Shown piece by piece: positions 29,588 through 38,477 of a stretch of DNA of 64,000 nt. The notes under the pieces are model-generated. The model had not been told where the DNA came from, did not search any database, and was given only the letters and a program-made list of their open reading frames with translations. The first letter of the stretch is position 1, and every line of letters begins with the position of its first letter. The DNA lies in contig QUMM01000016.1 of the NCBI GenBank assembly GCA_003435055.1, positions 6,637-70,636 on the forward strand, in the 5' to 3' direction. This DNA is from Lachnospiraceae bacterium OF09-6. Its GTDB lineage: Bacteria > Bacillota > Clostridia > Lachnospirales > Lachnospiraceae. The translations under genes were made by a program, and so were the position numbers.

Positions 29588-30280
29588 ATGATTTATTCAC
29601 GCGAAGTAGAAGAAATGTGCCCAGTAGCACAGGGTGTTCATCATGGCGCAGCTCCGATTCCGGAAGAAGCAAAATGGGTACAGGCAAAAGAAGTAAAAGA
29701 CATTTCTGGTTTTACACATGGTGTAGGCTGGTGTGCTCCACAGCAGGGTGCCTGTAAGCTGAGCCTGAATGTAAAAGAAGGTATCATTCAGGAAGCTCTG
29801 GTTGAGACTATTGGATGTTCAGGTATGACTCATTCCGCAGCTATGGCAGCAGAGATCCTTCCAGGACTGACTGTTATGGAAGCATTAAATACAGACCTTG
29901 TCTGTGACGCAATCAATACAGCTATGAGAGAACTGTTCCTGCAGATCGTTTACGGACGTTCACAGTCTGCATTCTCTGAAGATGGTCTGGCAGTTGGTGC
30001 AGGTCTGGAAGACCTTGGAAAAGGCCTCAGATCTCAGGTTGGTACGATGTACGGAACACTGAAAAAAGGTCCTCGTTATCTGGAAATGGCTGAAGGTTAT
30101 GTTACCGGTATCGCTCTGGATGCAGACGATGAGATCATCGGATACCAGTTCGTAAGCCTTGGCAAAATGACAGACTTCATCAAAAAGGGTGATGACCCTA
30201 ACACAGCTTGGGAAAAAGCTAAAGGACAGTATGGCCGTGTTGCAGATGCTGTTAAGATCATCGACCCAAGAAAAGAATAA
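29588..30280 (+). CDS. IscU/NifU-like iron-sulfur scaffold-type protein
   Basis: The 230-aa protein has an IscU-like core with cysteines in GWCAPQQGACKL and ETIGCSGMTHSAA and in the later TDLVCDAIN, placed as in Fe-S scaffold proteins. It is longer than IscU, with extra N- and C-terminal parts (SLGKMTDFIKKGDDPNTAW). It is always described next to the GGGtGRT protein that follows it here 20 nt downstream, so the two are thought to act together. A role in metal or Fe-S handling is likely but not shown. GAAAGGAG precedes the ATG. Confidence 0.8.
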   Translation: MIYSREVEEMCPVAQGVHHGAAPIPEEAKWVQAKEVKDISGFTHGVGWCAPQQGACKLSLNVKEGIIQEALVETIGCSGMTHSAAMAAEILPGLTVMEALNTDLVCDAINTAMRELFLQIVYGRSQSAFSEDGLAVGAGLEDLGKGLRSQVGTMYGTLKKGPRYLEMAEGYVTGIALDADDEIIGYQFVSLGKMTDFIKKGDDPNTAWEKAKGQYGRVADAVKIIDPRKE

Positions 30281-30299
30281 TTAGAGGAGGACTAGTACA

Positions 30300-31310
30300 A
30301 TGGCATTATTTGAATCATATGAAAGACGAATTGACCAGATCAATTCCGTTCTGAATAGTTATGGAATTGCTTCTATTGAAGAAGCAGAGAAAATTACAAA
30401 AGATGCTGGCCTGAATGTATACGATCAGATCAAAGGCATTCAGCCAATCTGTTTTGAAAATGCATGCTGGGCTTATACTGTAGGTGCAGCAATTGCAATC
30501 AAGAAAAACTGCCGTAAAGCTTCTGAAGCAGCAGCAGCAATCGGTGAAGGTCTTCAGGCTTTCTGTATTCCAGGTTCTGTAGCAGACACACGTAAGGTTG
30601 GTCTGGGACATGGTAACCTTGGTAAAATGCTTCTGGAAGAAGAAACAGAATGTTTCGCATTCCTGGCTGGTCACGAATCTTTCGCAGCAGCAGAAGGTGC
30701 CATCGGTATCGCTGAAAAAGCAAACAAAGTTCGTCAGAAACCACTGCGTGTTATCCTGAACGGCCTTGGAAAAGATGCTGCACAGATCATTTCCCGTATC
30801 AACGGATTTACTTATGTTGAAACAGAATATGATCCATACAAGAACGAAGTAAAAGAAGTATTCAGAAAATCTTACTCTGAAGGACTTCGTGCAAAAGTTA
30901 ACTGCTACGGCGCTAACAGCGTACCAGAAGGTGTAGCAATCATGTGGAAAGAAAACGTAGATGTATCCATTACAGGTAACTCTACCAACCCTACACGTTT
31001 CCAGCACCCGGTAGCAGGTACTTATAAGAAAGAAAGACTGGAAGCTGGTAAGAAGTACTTCTCCGTAGCATCAGGCGGTGGTACAGGACGTACACTTCAC
31101 CCAGATAACATGGCAGCAGGTCCAGCTTCCTACGGTATGACAGATACACTTGGACGTATGCACAGTGACGCTCAGTTTGCTGGCTCATCCTCCGTACCTG
31201 CTCACGTAGAGATGATGGGTCTGATCGGTGCAGGTAACAACCCAATGGTTGGTATGACTGTATCCGTAGCTGTATCCATTGAGGAAGCAGCAACAGCTGG
31301 TAAATTCTAA
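30300..31310 (+). CDS. GGGtGRT family protein
   Basis: The 336-aa protein is named after its motif, seen here as SGGGTGRTLHPDNMA near residue 262. Other conserved parts are CFENACWAYTVGAAIAIKK, VGLGHGNLGKML, LAGHESFAAAEGAIGIAEKA and GANNPMVGM-like GAGNNPMVGMTVSV. No known catalytic fold is obvious to me, though glycine-rich stretches suggest nucleotide or cofactor binding. It forms a two-gene operon with the IscU-like protein and is followed by a terminator. The pair is common in anaerobic Clostridia. The function is unknown. Confidence 0.85.
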   Translation: MALFESYERRIDQINSVLNSYGIASIEEAEKITKDAGLNVYDQIKGIQPICFENACWAYTVGAAIAIKKNCRKASEAAAAIGEGLQAFCIPGSVADTRKVGLGHGNLGKMLLEEETECFAFLAGHESFAAAEGAIGIAEKANKVRQKPLRVILNGLGKDAAQIISRINGFTYVETEYDPYKNEVKEVFRKSYSEGLRAKVNCYGANSVPEGVAIMWKENVDVSITGNSTNPTRFQHPVAGTYKKERLEAGKKYFSVASGGGTGRTLHPDNMAAGPASYGMTDTLGRMHSDAQFAGSSSVPAHVEMMGLIGAGNNPMVGMTVSVAVSIEEAATAGKF

Positions 31311-31337
31311 GAAATGGCTTAAACAGACACAAAAATT

Positions 31338-31379
31338 GACCGTCACTATACAGAAAAATGTATAATGGCGGTCTTTTTT
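31338..31379 (+). terminator. Bidirectional terminator between GGGtGRT and SprT-like genes
   Basis: GACCGTC...GGCGGTC, with an inner TATAC/GTATA stem, is followed by six T on the plus strand. On the minus strand it ends in ATTTTTG. It can serve both convergent genes. Confidence 0.85.
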
Positions 31380-31470
31380 GAATTAAAGTTGTATGGTACT
31401 GAAATCAATATACAGATCATCATAGATACCGGCTTTCACTTTATCGGAGAAAGAATATTCATCATTATTA

Positions 31471-32166
31471 TCATTTCTTCCGCCCTGTTTTCAACAGCCA
31501 TTTCTGATCGATCTTTTTCAGTTCATCCTGAAAGCGGATATGAAGCCTAACGGAATTTTCAAGTTGGACGATTTCTTCGACAATACCTTCTCCAAATTTT
31601 GGATGACGTACCACATCGTTTACTTTGTATTGAATAGTACGATTCTTTGTATTCTGATATTCCCGTTCTTGTCGGTAACGATCCCGTACAGGGATGGTTT
31701 TGTCATGAATGGGATTGTTAAGCGCTTTTTGATAATCGTGTTTCATCAGTCCCTCACCGACTTTGTAGTAAGGGGTTGGAGCAGCACCCACCAGCGAACA
31801 GCAGTATTTCCAGGCACTGCCATGGATGCCAGGCTGCCAGTGGTATTTGACCGGAATCTCCATATGATACTGCATGTAATGAGCATATTCATGCTTATAG
31901 AGATCTATACGATCACTGCGCTGAAGAGGATTCTTCACAGCATATCCAATAAAAAGCAGAGAAAAACAAAAGTGCTCTTTTTCATGATGTCCAGCCTGGG
32001 TATAAGATCCCAGCAGACCCTCGTCATAGCTGAAAAATATCGGGACAGAAGAGGCATGAAGACCAAACTTCCGGTCCAGGTCCTGATAAAGTGCGCGGAT
32101 TTCTGCAAGATGGATATGAGTTTCTTTTTCCAGTAACTGTTTCAAATGAGTATCTATGTTCATCAT
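31471..32166 (-). CDS. SprT-like zinc metalloprotease-type protein
   Basis: The 231-aa protein has the zinc motif HEYAH (in YKHEYAHYMQYH) and, downstream, GIHGSAWKYCC, which resembles the H-G-x-x-W element of SprT-like domains. The C-terminus (VRHPKFGEGIVEEIV) resembles a small beta-barrel found in DNA- or RNA-associated proteins. SprT relatives act on DNA-protein crosslinks in eukaryotes; the bacterial role is poorly known. After the stop another frame runs on as NDEYSFSDKVKAGIYDDLYI... to 31383, ending just before the terminator, so a frame error near 31478 may hide a longer C-terminus. Confidence 0.75.
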   Translation of the reverse strand: MMNIDTHLKQLLEKETHIHLAEIRALYQDLDRKFGLHASSVPIFFSYDEGLLGSYTQAGHHEKEHFCFSLLFIGYAVKNPLQRSDRIDLYKHEYAHYMQYHMEIPVKYHWQPGIHGSAWKYCCSLVGAAPTPYYKVGEGLMKHDYQKALNNPIHDKTIPVRDRYRQEREYQNTKNRTIQYKVNDVVRHPKFGEGIVEEIVQLENSVRLHIRFQDELKKIDQKWLLKTGRKK

Positions 32167-32200
32167 AAAATCCTGTCTTTCTAAATATTTCCAGATACAA

Positions 32201-32229
32201 ATTATAAAGCATCAGAAAAAGATGCACAA
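32201..32229 (-). promoter_or_regulatory. Promoter of the SprT-like gene
   Basis: On the minus strand TTGTGC (32229-32224), a 17-nt spacer and TATAAT (32206-32201) precede the start codon by about 35 nt. It is divergent from the sugar-sensor promoter. Confidence 0.65.
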
Positions 32230-32242
32230 GCAAAAATCAGAT

Positions 32243-32264
32243 ACCAAGGTAAAGAAAAGATACC
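32243..32264 (+). promoter_or_regulatory. Candidate activator site ACCAAGGT-N8-GATACC, copy 1
   Basis: ACCAAGGT at 32243-32250 and GATACC at 32259-32264 are separated by 8 nt. The same two half-sites with the same spacing occur at 38366-38387 before the paralogous sugar-binding protein gene. It is a likely target of the YesN-like regulator encoded between them. Confidence 0.5.
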
Positions 32265-32285
32265 GGGAAATTCAGGTACCTTACA

Positions 32286-32314
32286 TTGAGAAATAATACC
32301 TGCAATGTTATAAT
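32286..32314 (+). promoter_or_regulatory. Promoter of the sugar-sensing operon
   Basis: TTGAGA at 32286-32291, a 17-nt spacer and TATAAT at 32309-32314, about 80 nt before the first gene. The candidate activator site lies upstream of the -35 box. Confidence 0.7.
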
Positions 32315-32393
32315 GTTAACAAGAATGTCGCGGCATGTTCAGTGACAGACAGTACAAAAAGAAACGGAATGGATACAGCAAAAAGGGACGCAC

Positions 32394-33401
32394 ATGGACA
32401 AAAAGAATGAGATCAGAATCGTGATAACTGGATTGATAATTCTGGTGCTTTGTATCGTGGCAGACATTAGCACAGGAAAGAAGAGGGAAGCGCAGAAGCC
32501 TGTGCTGATTGCAGTGAGTACCATTGGCCCAACTCATGGATGGGCCAAAGCAGTAGACTATTATGCGAAAGAAGCGCTTCAGAAAGTAGTAGCAGAGAAT
32601 CAGTGGGAGTATCAGTGCGTAGAGGCAAAAGATGCCAATGAACAATCTCAGCAGGTGGAGAAATTGATTGGACAGGGAGTGGACTGTCTGATTATGCTGC
32701 CAAAAGATGGAGCTTCTTTGAAGACTGCGGGAATTGCAGTACAGAATGCAGATATTCCGCTGGTCATTTTCGACCGGGAGATTCCGGAATTTGCCCCTAT
32801 GGCGACGGTAAAAGGAGATAATAAAGAGATTGGTGCTGCAACAGCACGATATTTTAATCGTTATTTTCCAAATGGAACACTGGTACTGGAAATGATGGGA
32901 GATACCTCTACGGTACCATTTCTCAGAAGTGCCGGATACGATGAAGTGATTAATGATAACTTTACGAAAATACAGGTAGGTTATACGGAATGGCAACGTG
33001 AATATTCCAAGGAATTATTCCGACAATGGGTTCTGAAGCAGGATCAGGAAATCCTGGATCAGGTCGGAGCAATTTTTACTCATGATGATGAAATTGCACT
33101 GGGGGTGCTGGATGTGCTGGATGAGTATGAGAAGGGCAGGCAGATCAGTGCCAGATTGCCCAATTTAAAGATGATTGCTGGATCGTCAGGCTCTCAGGAG
33201 ATGTATCAGAAAATTCAGAATGAAGACAGGTGGATCATTTTTTCTATGACATACGAGCCGGAGATGATAATGCAGGCAGTAGATACTGGTGCTGCAATCT
33301 TAAAAGATGAAGAATACGATGAAATCAAGATTGTGCCGACAGTCTGTGTAGACAGAAGTAATGTAGAAAAATATTTGGATGAGAACAGTCCTTTTAAATA
33401 G
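32394..33401 (+). CDS. Membrane-tethered sugar-binding protein (sensor-associated, Peripl_BP_4 type)
   Basis: This is a CUT2-type sugar-binding protein with an uncleaved-looking N-terminal helix (RIVITGLIILVLCIVADI) and no lipobox, so it is probably anchored outside the membrane. Ligand-region motifs are HGWAKAV, FDREIPEF, KGDNKEIGAA, VPFLRSAGYDE and FTHDDEIALGVLD. Nearly the same motifs occur in the transporter's binding protein at 38478, so both may bind the same sugar. It is followed by a YesN-like regulator and a YesM-like kinase, in the arrangement of three-component sensors such as AraPST of Geobacillus. A sensing role is inferred. Confidence 0.82.
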   Translation: MDKKNEIRIVITGLIILVLCIVADISTGKKREAQKPVLIAVSTIGPTHGWAKAVDYYAKEALQKVVAENQWEYQCVEAKDANEQSQQVEKLIGQGVDCLIMLPKDGASLKTAGIAVQNADIPLVIFDREIPEFAPMATVKGDNKEIGAATARYFNRYFPNGTLVLEMMGDTSTVPFLRSAGYDEVINDNFTKIQVGYTEWQREYSKELFRQWVLKQDQEILDQVGAIFTHDDEIALGVLDVLDEYEKGRQISARLPNLKMIAGSSGSQEMYQKIQNEDRWIIFSMTYEPEMIMQAVDTGAAILKDEEYDEIKIVPTVCVDRSNVEKYLDENSPFK

Positions 33402-33426
33402 AAAGCTGGACGGGGGATATCGATAA

Positions 33427-35025
33427 ATGGACAGAAAGCTATACAAAATAGTTGTGGCTGATGATGAGAATACCATAAGGAGAGGGATCTGCAATTTTAT
33501 TGACTGGAAAAGAATGGGATATCAGATTGTGGCAGACTTTGAAGACGGAAAAGAACTGCTGGAGTATTTGGAGAAGCATGAAGTGGATGTAGTGCTGACT
33601 GATATTCGTATGGCTGAAGTGGGTGGACTGGATGTGGCCAGGATTATTTCAGAAAAGGAACTGCCAGTGAAGGTCGTAATTATCAGCGGCTATAAAGAAT
33701 TTGATTACGCAAGAGAAGCATTAAAATATAATGTGGTGAATTATATTTTAAAGCCCATTCAGATTGATGAAATCGAAAAAACATTTGAAGAGATTTATCA
33801 GCAGCTGCAGCAGAAAGCGCAGGAGAAGGATCAGAAAAAAGGAATGGAAGAAGATATCCTGGAACTGCTCCCAGAACTGCAGGAACAGTTCTGGTTACGG
33901 GTACTGCTGGGAGGGTTAAGAAACAGAGATAATATTATTCAGCAAAAGGAATTTTTAGATTTAGACTTTAATACAGATACGCCATGTGCGATTGCAGAAA
34001 TCCAAATAGATCTGGATGAAAAGGTAACGAAAAAATACTATGCAGAAAAGAACAGCCGTTATAATCTGCTGAATAATATTTTTTCCGGTTCGGTAGAAGG
34101 AATGCACTATTATCCGGTGTACCTGTCCAGAGAACAGCTGAAGATAGTGATTACTTCCGCAACAGCTATCAGGAAAGCGGAATTTGTCAGGACGCTGGAA
34201 AGACATTTATCAGATAGAAGCAGGGAAATAGAGGAACTCGTCTCGCTGAAGATCAGCTATCATCTGGAGCAAAGCTTTTCTAATTTTACAGAGATGGCAG
34301 ATTATTATGCATCCATGCAGATTCATATGCACAGAAAAAGCGAGAGAGTATATGAATGGAATGAAGTGGATCAACAAAGGCTTCTGCAGAAATATCAACT
34401 GCTGATGGATATTATTAACAGCGGAGATGTGGAGAGTCTGGACAGTCAGATCGGAAATATTATGTTTGAATTCCGGGAATTGCCACTAATAGAACGAAAA
34501 AATGTGATAATTGATATGTTTTCCATGCTGCTTCAGCGTTATATGAAGATGAATCAGGAATTGTGGATAGATGTAAAAGAGCAGGTCGATTATTCACTGA
34601 TTCTGAATGCACCGGATAAAGAAAGCCTGCAGAAAATTTGTTCAGATCTGATTCATCGTATTAAGCGAATTGTGGAAGAACATCAGGGGGAAGTATCCAG
34701 GAATATTACAGAACAGATTATGGAATATCTGAAGAGCCATTATCAGGAAGATATTTCTCTGGATTTACTGGCTGACCGATATTATCTGAATCCATCGTAT
34801 CTGAGCCGTATGTTCAAGCAATGTTTGGGAACCGGGCTGACGGATTATCTGATAGAACTTCGAATGGAAAATGCCAAAAAACTATTGCTGACAGGAAAAT
34901 ATAAAGTCTATGAAATCAGCCAGAAGGTAGGGTATAAAAGTGATAAATACTTTTTTCGGGTATTTAAGAGCTATACTGGACAGTCACCATTGGAATTTTG
35001 CAGAAGTAATGTGGAAGAAGGCTAA
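33427..35025 (+). CDS. YesN-type response regulator with AraC-family DNA-binding domain
   Basis: The 532-aa protein has an N-terminal receiver domain (VVADDENTIRRGI; phosphoacceptor Asp in VVLTDIRMAEVGG near residue 58; Lys in NYILKPIQ). A long middle region follows, then a C-terminal AraC-type double helix-turn-helix (ISLDLLADRYYLNPSYLSRM and VYEISQKVGYKSDKYFFRVF). It should be phosphorylated by the kinase that starts at its own stop codon (TAATG overlap). The probable target is the shared site before the two sugar-binding protein genes. The family typically activates sugar-uptake genes. Confidence 0.92.
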   Translation: MDRKLYKIVVADDENTIRRGICNFIDWKRMGYQIVADFEDGKELLEYLEKHEVDVVLTDIRMAEVGGLDVARIISEKELPVKVVIISGYKEFDYAREALKYNVVNYILKPIQIDEIEKTFEEIYQQLQQKAQEKDQKKGMEEDILELLPELQEQFWLRVLLGGLRNRDNIIQQKEFLDLDFNTDTPCAIAEIQIDLDEKVTKKYYAEKNSRYNLLNNIFSGSVEGMHYYPVYLSREQLKIVITSATAIRKAEFVRTLERHLSDRSREIEELVSLKISYHLEQSFSNFTEMADYYASMQIHMHRKSERVYEWNEVDQQRLLQKYQLLMDIINSGDVESLDSQIGNIMFEFRELPLIERKNVIIDMFSMLLQRYMKMNQELWIDVKEQVDYSLILNAPDKESLQKICSDLIHRIKRIVEEHQGEVSRNITEQIMEYLKSHYQEDISLDLLADRYYLNPSYLSRMFKQCLGTGLTDYLIELRMENAKKLLLTGKYKVYEISQKVGYKSDKYFFRVFKSYTGQSPLEFCRSNVEEG

Positions 35026-36767
35026 TGAAAAAGAAGAAGATTGGAAAAAGCACCATTTGGCAAATGTTGCAGGATTATCGATTTAACAGTGTACTGGTGC
35101 GAAATTTTGTGATGATACTGGGAATTTTATTTGCAATATTTTCCATGATTATGCTGGTAGTATCAAAAAGAATGGATACACTGACAGAGCAGGAGGTACA
35201 GACAGTCAGTGAGAACAGTCTGAAGCAGACTGCCCAGAGAATGGATACGGTTATGAATGAGGTGATTCAGATCTCAGTACAATTGTCGCTGGATGATGAC
35301 ATTATGAATTTTTTGTTGGCAGATCTGGAGGACTCATCTGTTAATCATGAAGAAACACTGGTGGCTCGAACAAAATTAAAGCAGTATGCAGATATTTTCA
35401 GTTATGTGGATTCAATCTATGTATATTCCAGTCGAAACCGTTATCTGGTAACTGAGGAGTGGGGAGGTAACATAGGAGAATTTGATGATTTGACCTGGTA
35501 CTCGAATTTTAACGAAAGAATTTATGAGCCGGCCAGGATGATCAGTCGGCCGAAGGCTAATAAGTATCCCTATCTGATTACTTACATACAGCCAGTTCGT
35601 CTTTCACAGATGCATTTCCTTGGCGGCATCATTGTCAATGTAGATGTAGAACGCCTGGGAGAATTTGCTGTGGCGGAAACGGATGAAACTATTATGATTG
35701 TGGACAGAAGGAATCATATTCTGTTTACGACAAATGAAAATTATAAAAAGGAAAAATGGAAAGAAACAGATGCAGACGTAAATAAGATGCTTTTACAGGA
35801 AGTGGAATCAGAAACCCATGACTGGAAATATGTTTCATTGGTGCCAAGAGAAAAGTATCAGCATTATCGTCGTGAATTGAAACGATTTGTGGTCTATATG
35901 ATGGGACTGATTTCACTGTGCAGTATCATTGCTTCGGTAGCTATCTCAGTTTACAGCTATCAGCCGGTGGGGAGCATTGTAAACTTGCTGAAAGATCCCC
36001 AGGCTTACCAGCCAAGTAAGAAAAATGGATTTCGAAAAGATGAGACGCAGACGATTATCCAAAATATTGCCTATAATTTTTATAGTAATAATAAAATGCA
36101 AAAAGAGCTTCAGGACTATCTGACGATGACCAATCAGGCACAGCTGACGGCGCTGCAGGCTCAGATTAGTCCCCATTTTCTGTACAATACACTGGAGAAC
36201 ATCAGATGGAAAGTAATTGAATTATGCAGAGGAGATAACGAAGCATCCCAGATGATATTAAAGCTGTCAGAACTTTTAAGGATCAGTCTGGATGATGCGG
36301 ATCAGATCATATCTATTGAGCAGGAAGTGCGAAATACCCGATTATATGTGGATATTTTACAGCTTCGTTATGAATCAAAGCTGGAAGTACAGTGGAATAT
36401 ACCGGAAGAGGTGCAGAAATGTGCAATTGTAAAAGTCAGCCTACAGCCTTTGATAGAAAATGCGGTCTACCATGGAATAAAACCAAAAAGAGAAAAGGGA
36501 ATTATACAGGTGTATGCAGAAAAAGATTCTGAGAAACTGAAAGTAACGATTCAGGACGATGGAATCGGAATGGATCCGGAAGAATGCAGAATTCTGAATG
36601 AAGATCTGCGGAATAATTTTCAGTTTAAAAAAGGACATATTGGTGTGCGAAATGTGAACCAGCGCCTGAAGCTGCTGTTGGGAGATCAGGCACAGATGAA
36701 GGTCACCAGTGAAAAAGGGAAAGGAACCTGTGTGCAGATGGCACTGCCATACAGAGAAGTGGAGTGA
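35025..36767 (+). CDS. YesM-type sensor histidine kinase
   Basis: The 580-aa kinase has an N-terminal transmembrane helix (NFVMILGILFAIFSMIMLVV), an extracellular sensor domain of about 250 residues, a second helix (FVVYMMGLISLCSIIASVAI), and a His_kinase domain. The phosphoacceptor region is ALQAQISPHFLYNTLENIRW. The ATP site is at the N-box LIENAVYHGIKP and the G-box DDGIGMDPEE. It partners the regulator that it overlaps by one base. The sensor domain probably contacts the tethered sugar-binding protein next door. Confidence 0.92.
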   Translation: MKKKKIGKSTIWQMLQDYRFNSVLVRNFVMILGILFAIFSMIMLVVSKRMDTLTEQEVQTVSENSLKQTAQRMDTVMNEVIQISVQLSLDDDIMNFLLADLEDSSVNHEETLVARTKLKQYADIFSYVDSIYVYSSRNRYLVTEEWGGNIGEFDDLTWYSNFNERIYEPARMISRPKANKYPYLITYIQPVRLSQMHFLGGIIVNVDVERLGEFAVAETDETIMIVDRRNHILFTTNENYKKEKWKETDADVNKMLLQEVESETHDWKYVSLVPREKYQHYRRELKRFVVYMMGLISLCSIIASVAISVYSYQPVGSIVNLLKDPQAYQPSKKNGFRKDETQTIIQNIAYNFYSNNKMQKELQDYLTMTNQAQLTALQAQISPHFLYNTLENIRWKVIELCRGDNEASQMILKLSELLRISLDDADQIISIEQEVRNTRLYVDILQLRYESKLEVQWNIPEEVQKCAIVKVSLQPLIENAVYHGIKPKREKGIIQVYAEKDSEKLKVTIQDDGIGMDPEECRILNEDLRNNFQFKKGHIGVRNVNQRLKLLLGDQAQMKVTSEKGKGTCVQMALPYREVE

Positions 36768-36771
36768 TGGT

Positions 36772-38289
36772 ATGCAGAAAAAAGGAAGATTGGCAGCCTG
36801 GAGCCTGCTGCTGTTGTGTATTCTGGTGTCCGGCTTGTGTTTTTCTGCAAAAGCAGAAGATACCTGTCAGACAGCCAGCCTGAAGTGGATGATTTATGGG
36901 GAAAAGACACAGGAATGGGATCGGGTATTTCAGGAGTTCAATGAAGAATTACATCAGTATTATCCGAATATGAATGTAGAATTTGAGGTAATCAGTAAAG
37001 ACAGCTATGCCAGACAATGGGAAATGAAGATGGCAGCAGGAGAAAGCATAGATATTGCCTGGATCGGCTCAGAAGTCCTCAGTTTTTCGGAAGAAGTGAA
37101 AAAGGGAAATTTTATGGCCATGGATTATCTGTTGAATATCTGCGGAAAAGATCTGACCGAACAGATTCCACAGGAATTGTGGGAAAAACAGAAGAGAGAC
37201 AGTAATACGTATGGAATTCCGGTGCTTGGACCGTTATATCGGGAGAACAGGACGCTGATAGTAAATAAGAATCTTATGGATCGATATGGAGATTTTGAGG
37301 AGATCCTGACAGTGAATCGGGAGTATCCCTATACAGAAAAAGAGTGCTTTACCGTAATGGAGCCTTTTCTGGAAAAAGTGAAAGAGAATCATGCACTGGG
37401 AAAAGGTGTGGATTATCAGTCTGTCTGCAAACTGGCTGATAAGGGATATGAGGGACTGTATGGCGTGGATTCACCGTTTGTGATACGTATATTTGACGAA
37501 AAGCCTGTGGTATATAATAAATATGAACTAGATTCTTACCGGGACTGTTTTGAAGTGATGTCAGACTGGTATCAGAAAGGATATATCAGAGAAGATGTGG
37601 CTTATCTGATTAATCCCGGGGAAGAAAATGGAAAGATATCAGGAAATATTTTATTTGTAGAGGAGACAGGGGAAAAGAAAAGTGTGTTTGATCAGATTGA
37701 CACAGAATATGAGTCACTGCAGGGAGATCTGGAAGGATATCGGTACATATCCGGAGATACTGGCAGAAACTGCCTGGTGATTCCTAAAACCAGTAAATAT
37801 CCGAAAGAAGCAATGGAACTTTTGAATCTGCTTCATTCGGAAGAGGGAAAAGAGTTGTATCGGCTTTTGGCGAATGGAGTAGAAAAGACAGATTATATCA
37901 GGGTAAGGCAGGATACGGATATCATTGCCCGTATGACAGATAACAATCACCATTATAAGTATAGCGTGTCTCCGGTCAATTTTGGCAATTTGTTTCATGG
38001 ATTTGAACTGTGTGAAGGGCAGTTTGATAAGATACTGGAGAATAATCAACAGGCGATGATATCCAGACTGGAGGGATTTGAGTTAGATGTGCGTATGATT
38101 GCGGTGGAAATGAAAAAAATTGACCTGATCGTGCAACGCTATAAGGAGCCGCTGATAGAAGGTATTACACAAGACTGGAAAACAGAATATCAAGAATTTT
38201 GTGCAGAGATGGAAGCGGCAGGCTCTCAGAAGGTAGTAGAGGAAATACAGCGTCAGATAGATCGTTTTCTGGTGCAGAAAAACAGCTGA
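36772..38289 (+). CDS. Extracellular solute-binding protein, family 1-like, in the sensor operon
   Basis: The 505-aa secreted protein has a signal peptide (LAAWSLLLLCILVSGLCFSAKAED). It has a type 2 periplasmic-binding fold similar to carbohydrate-binding family 1 proteins (KWMIYGEKTQEWDRVFQEFN; GIPVLGPLYRENRTLIVNKN). No matching CUT1 permeases lie nearby, so it may be a second sensor accessory or serve a distant transporter. The ATG at 36772 follows GTGGAG at the end of the kinase gene; an upstream in-frame ATG inside the kinase would give a non-signal N-terminus. A terminator follows. Confidence 0.78.
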   Translation: MQKKGRLAAWSLLLLCILVSGLCFSAKAEDTCQTASLKWMIYGEKTQEWDRVFQEFNEELHQYYPNMNVEFEVISKDSYARQWEMKMAAGESIDIAWIGSEVLSFSEEVKKGNFMAMDYLLNICGKDLTEQIPQELWEKQKRDSNTYGIPVLGPLYRENRTLIVNKNLMDRYGDFEEILTVNREYPYTEKECFTVMEPFLEKVKENHALGKGVDYQSVCKLADKGYEGLYGVDSPFVIRIFDEKPVVYNKYELDSYRDCFEVMSDWYQKGYIREDVAYLINPGEENGKISGNILFVEETGEKKSVFDQIDTEYESLQGDLEGYRYISGDTGRNCLVIPKTSKYPKEAMELLNLLHSEEGKELYRLLANGVEKTDYIRVRQDTDIIARMTDNNHHYKYSVSPVNFGNLFHGFELCEGQFDKILENNQQAMISRLEGFELDVRMIAVEMKKIDLIVQRYKEPLIEGITQDWKTEYQEFCAEMEAAGSQKVVEEIQRQIDRFLVQKNS

Positions 38290-38291
38290 GT

Positions 38292-38337
38292 AAAAAAAGG
38301 ATACGAATCTTGAAATAAGATACGATATCCTTTTTTT
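38292..38337 (+). terminator. Terminator after the sensor operon
   Basis: A stem built from AAAAAAAGGATA/TATCCTTTTTTT, with an inner ATCTT/AAGAT pair, ends in a T-run. It separates the sensing genes from the transport genes. Confidence 0.88.
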
Positions 38338-38365
38338 CATGGCTGCAAATGTGTAAAAATAGAAA

Positions 38366-38387
38366 ACCAAGGTCGAAACCGGATACC
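38366..38387 (+). promoter_or_regulatory. Candidate activator site ACCAAGGT-N8-GATACC, copy 2
   Basis: ACCAAGGT at 38366-38373 and GATACC at 38382-38387 match the site at 32243-32264 in sequence and spacing. Here the site abuts the -35 region. In copy 1 it lies about 22 bp, two helical turns, further from the -10 box. Confidence 0.5.
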
Positions 38388-38409
38388 ACAGAAACAGGAA
38401 AAAAGATGT

Positions 38410-38415
38410 TATAGT
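38410..38415 (+). promoter_or_regulatory. -10 box of the sugar transport operon
   Basis: TATAGT at 38410-38415 is a good -10 box, but the position 17 nt upstream (CACAGA) is a poor -35. This is what an activator-dependent promoter looks like, with the candidate site directly upstream. Confidence 0.45.
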
Positions 38416-38477
38416 AAATACATCAAAAAGAAACGAAGAAATGGTCTGGGTGACCAACAAAAAAGGAGGGTTTTAGT

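Noticed and set aside
30315..31007. 230-codon minus-strand frame inside the GGGtGRT gene
   Set aside because: Cys/Phe-rich, antisense to a conserved protein and without start signals.
32316..32996. 226-codon minus-strand frame opposite the tethered sugar-binding protein
   Set aside because: No ribosome site or homology; a shadow of the real gene.
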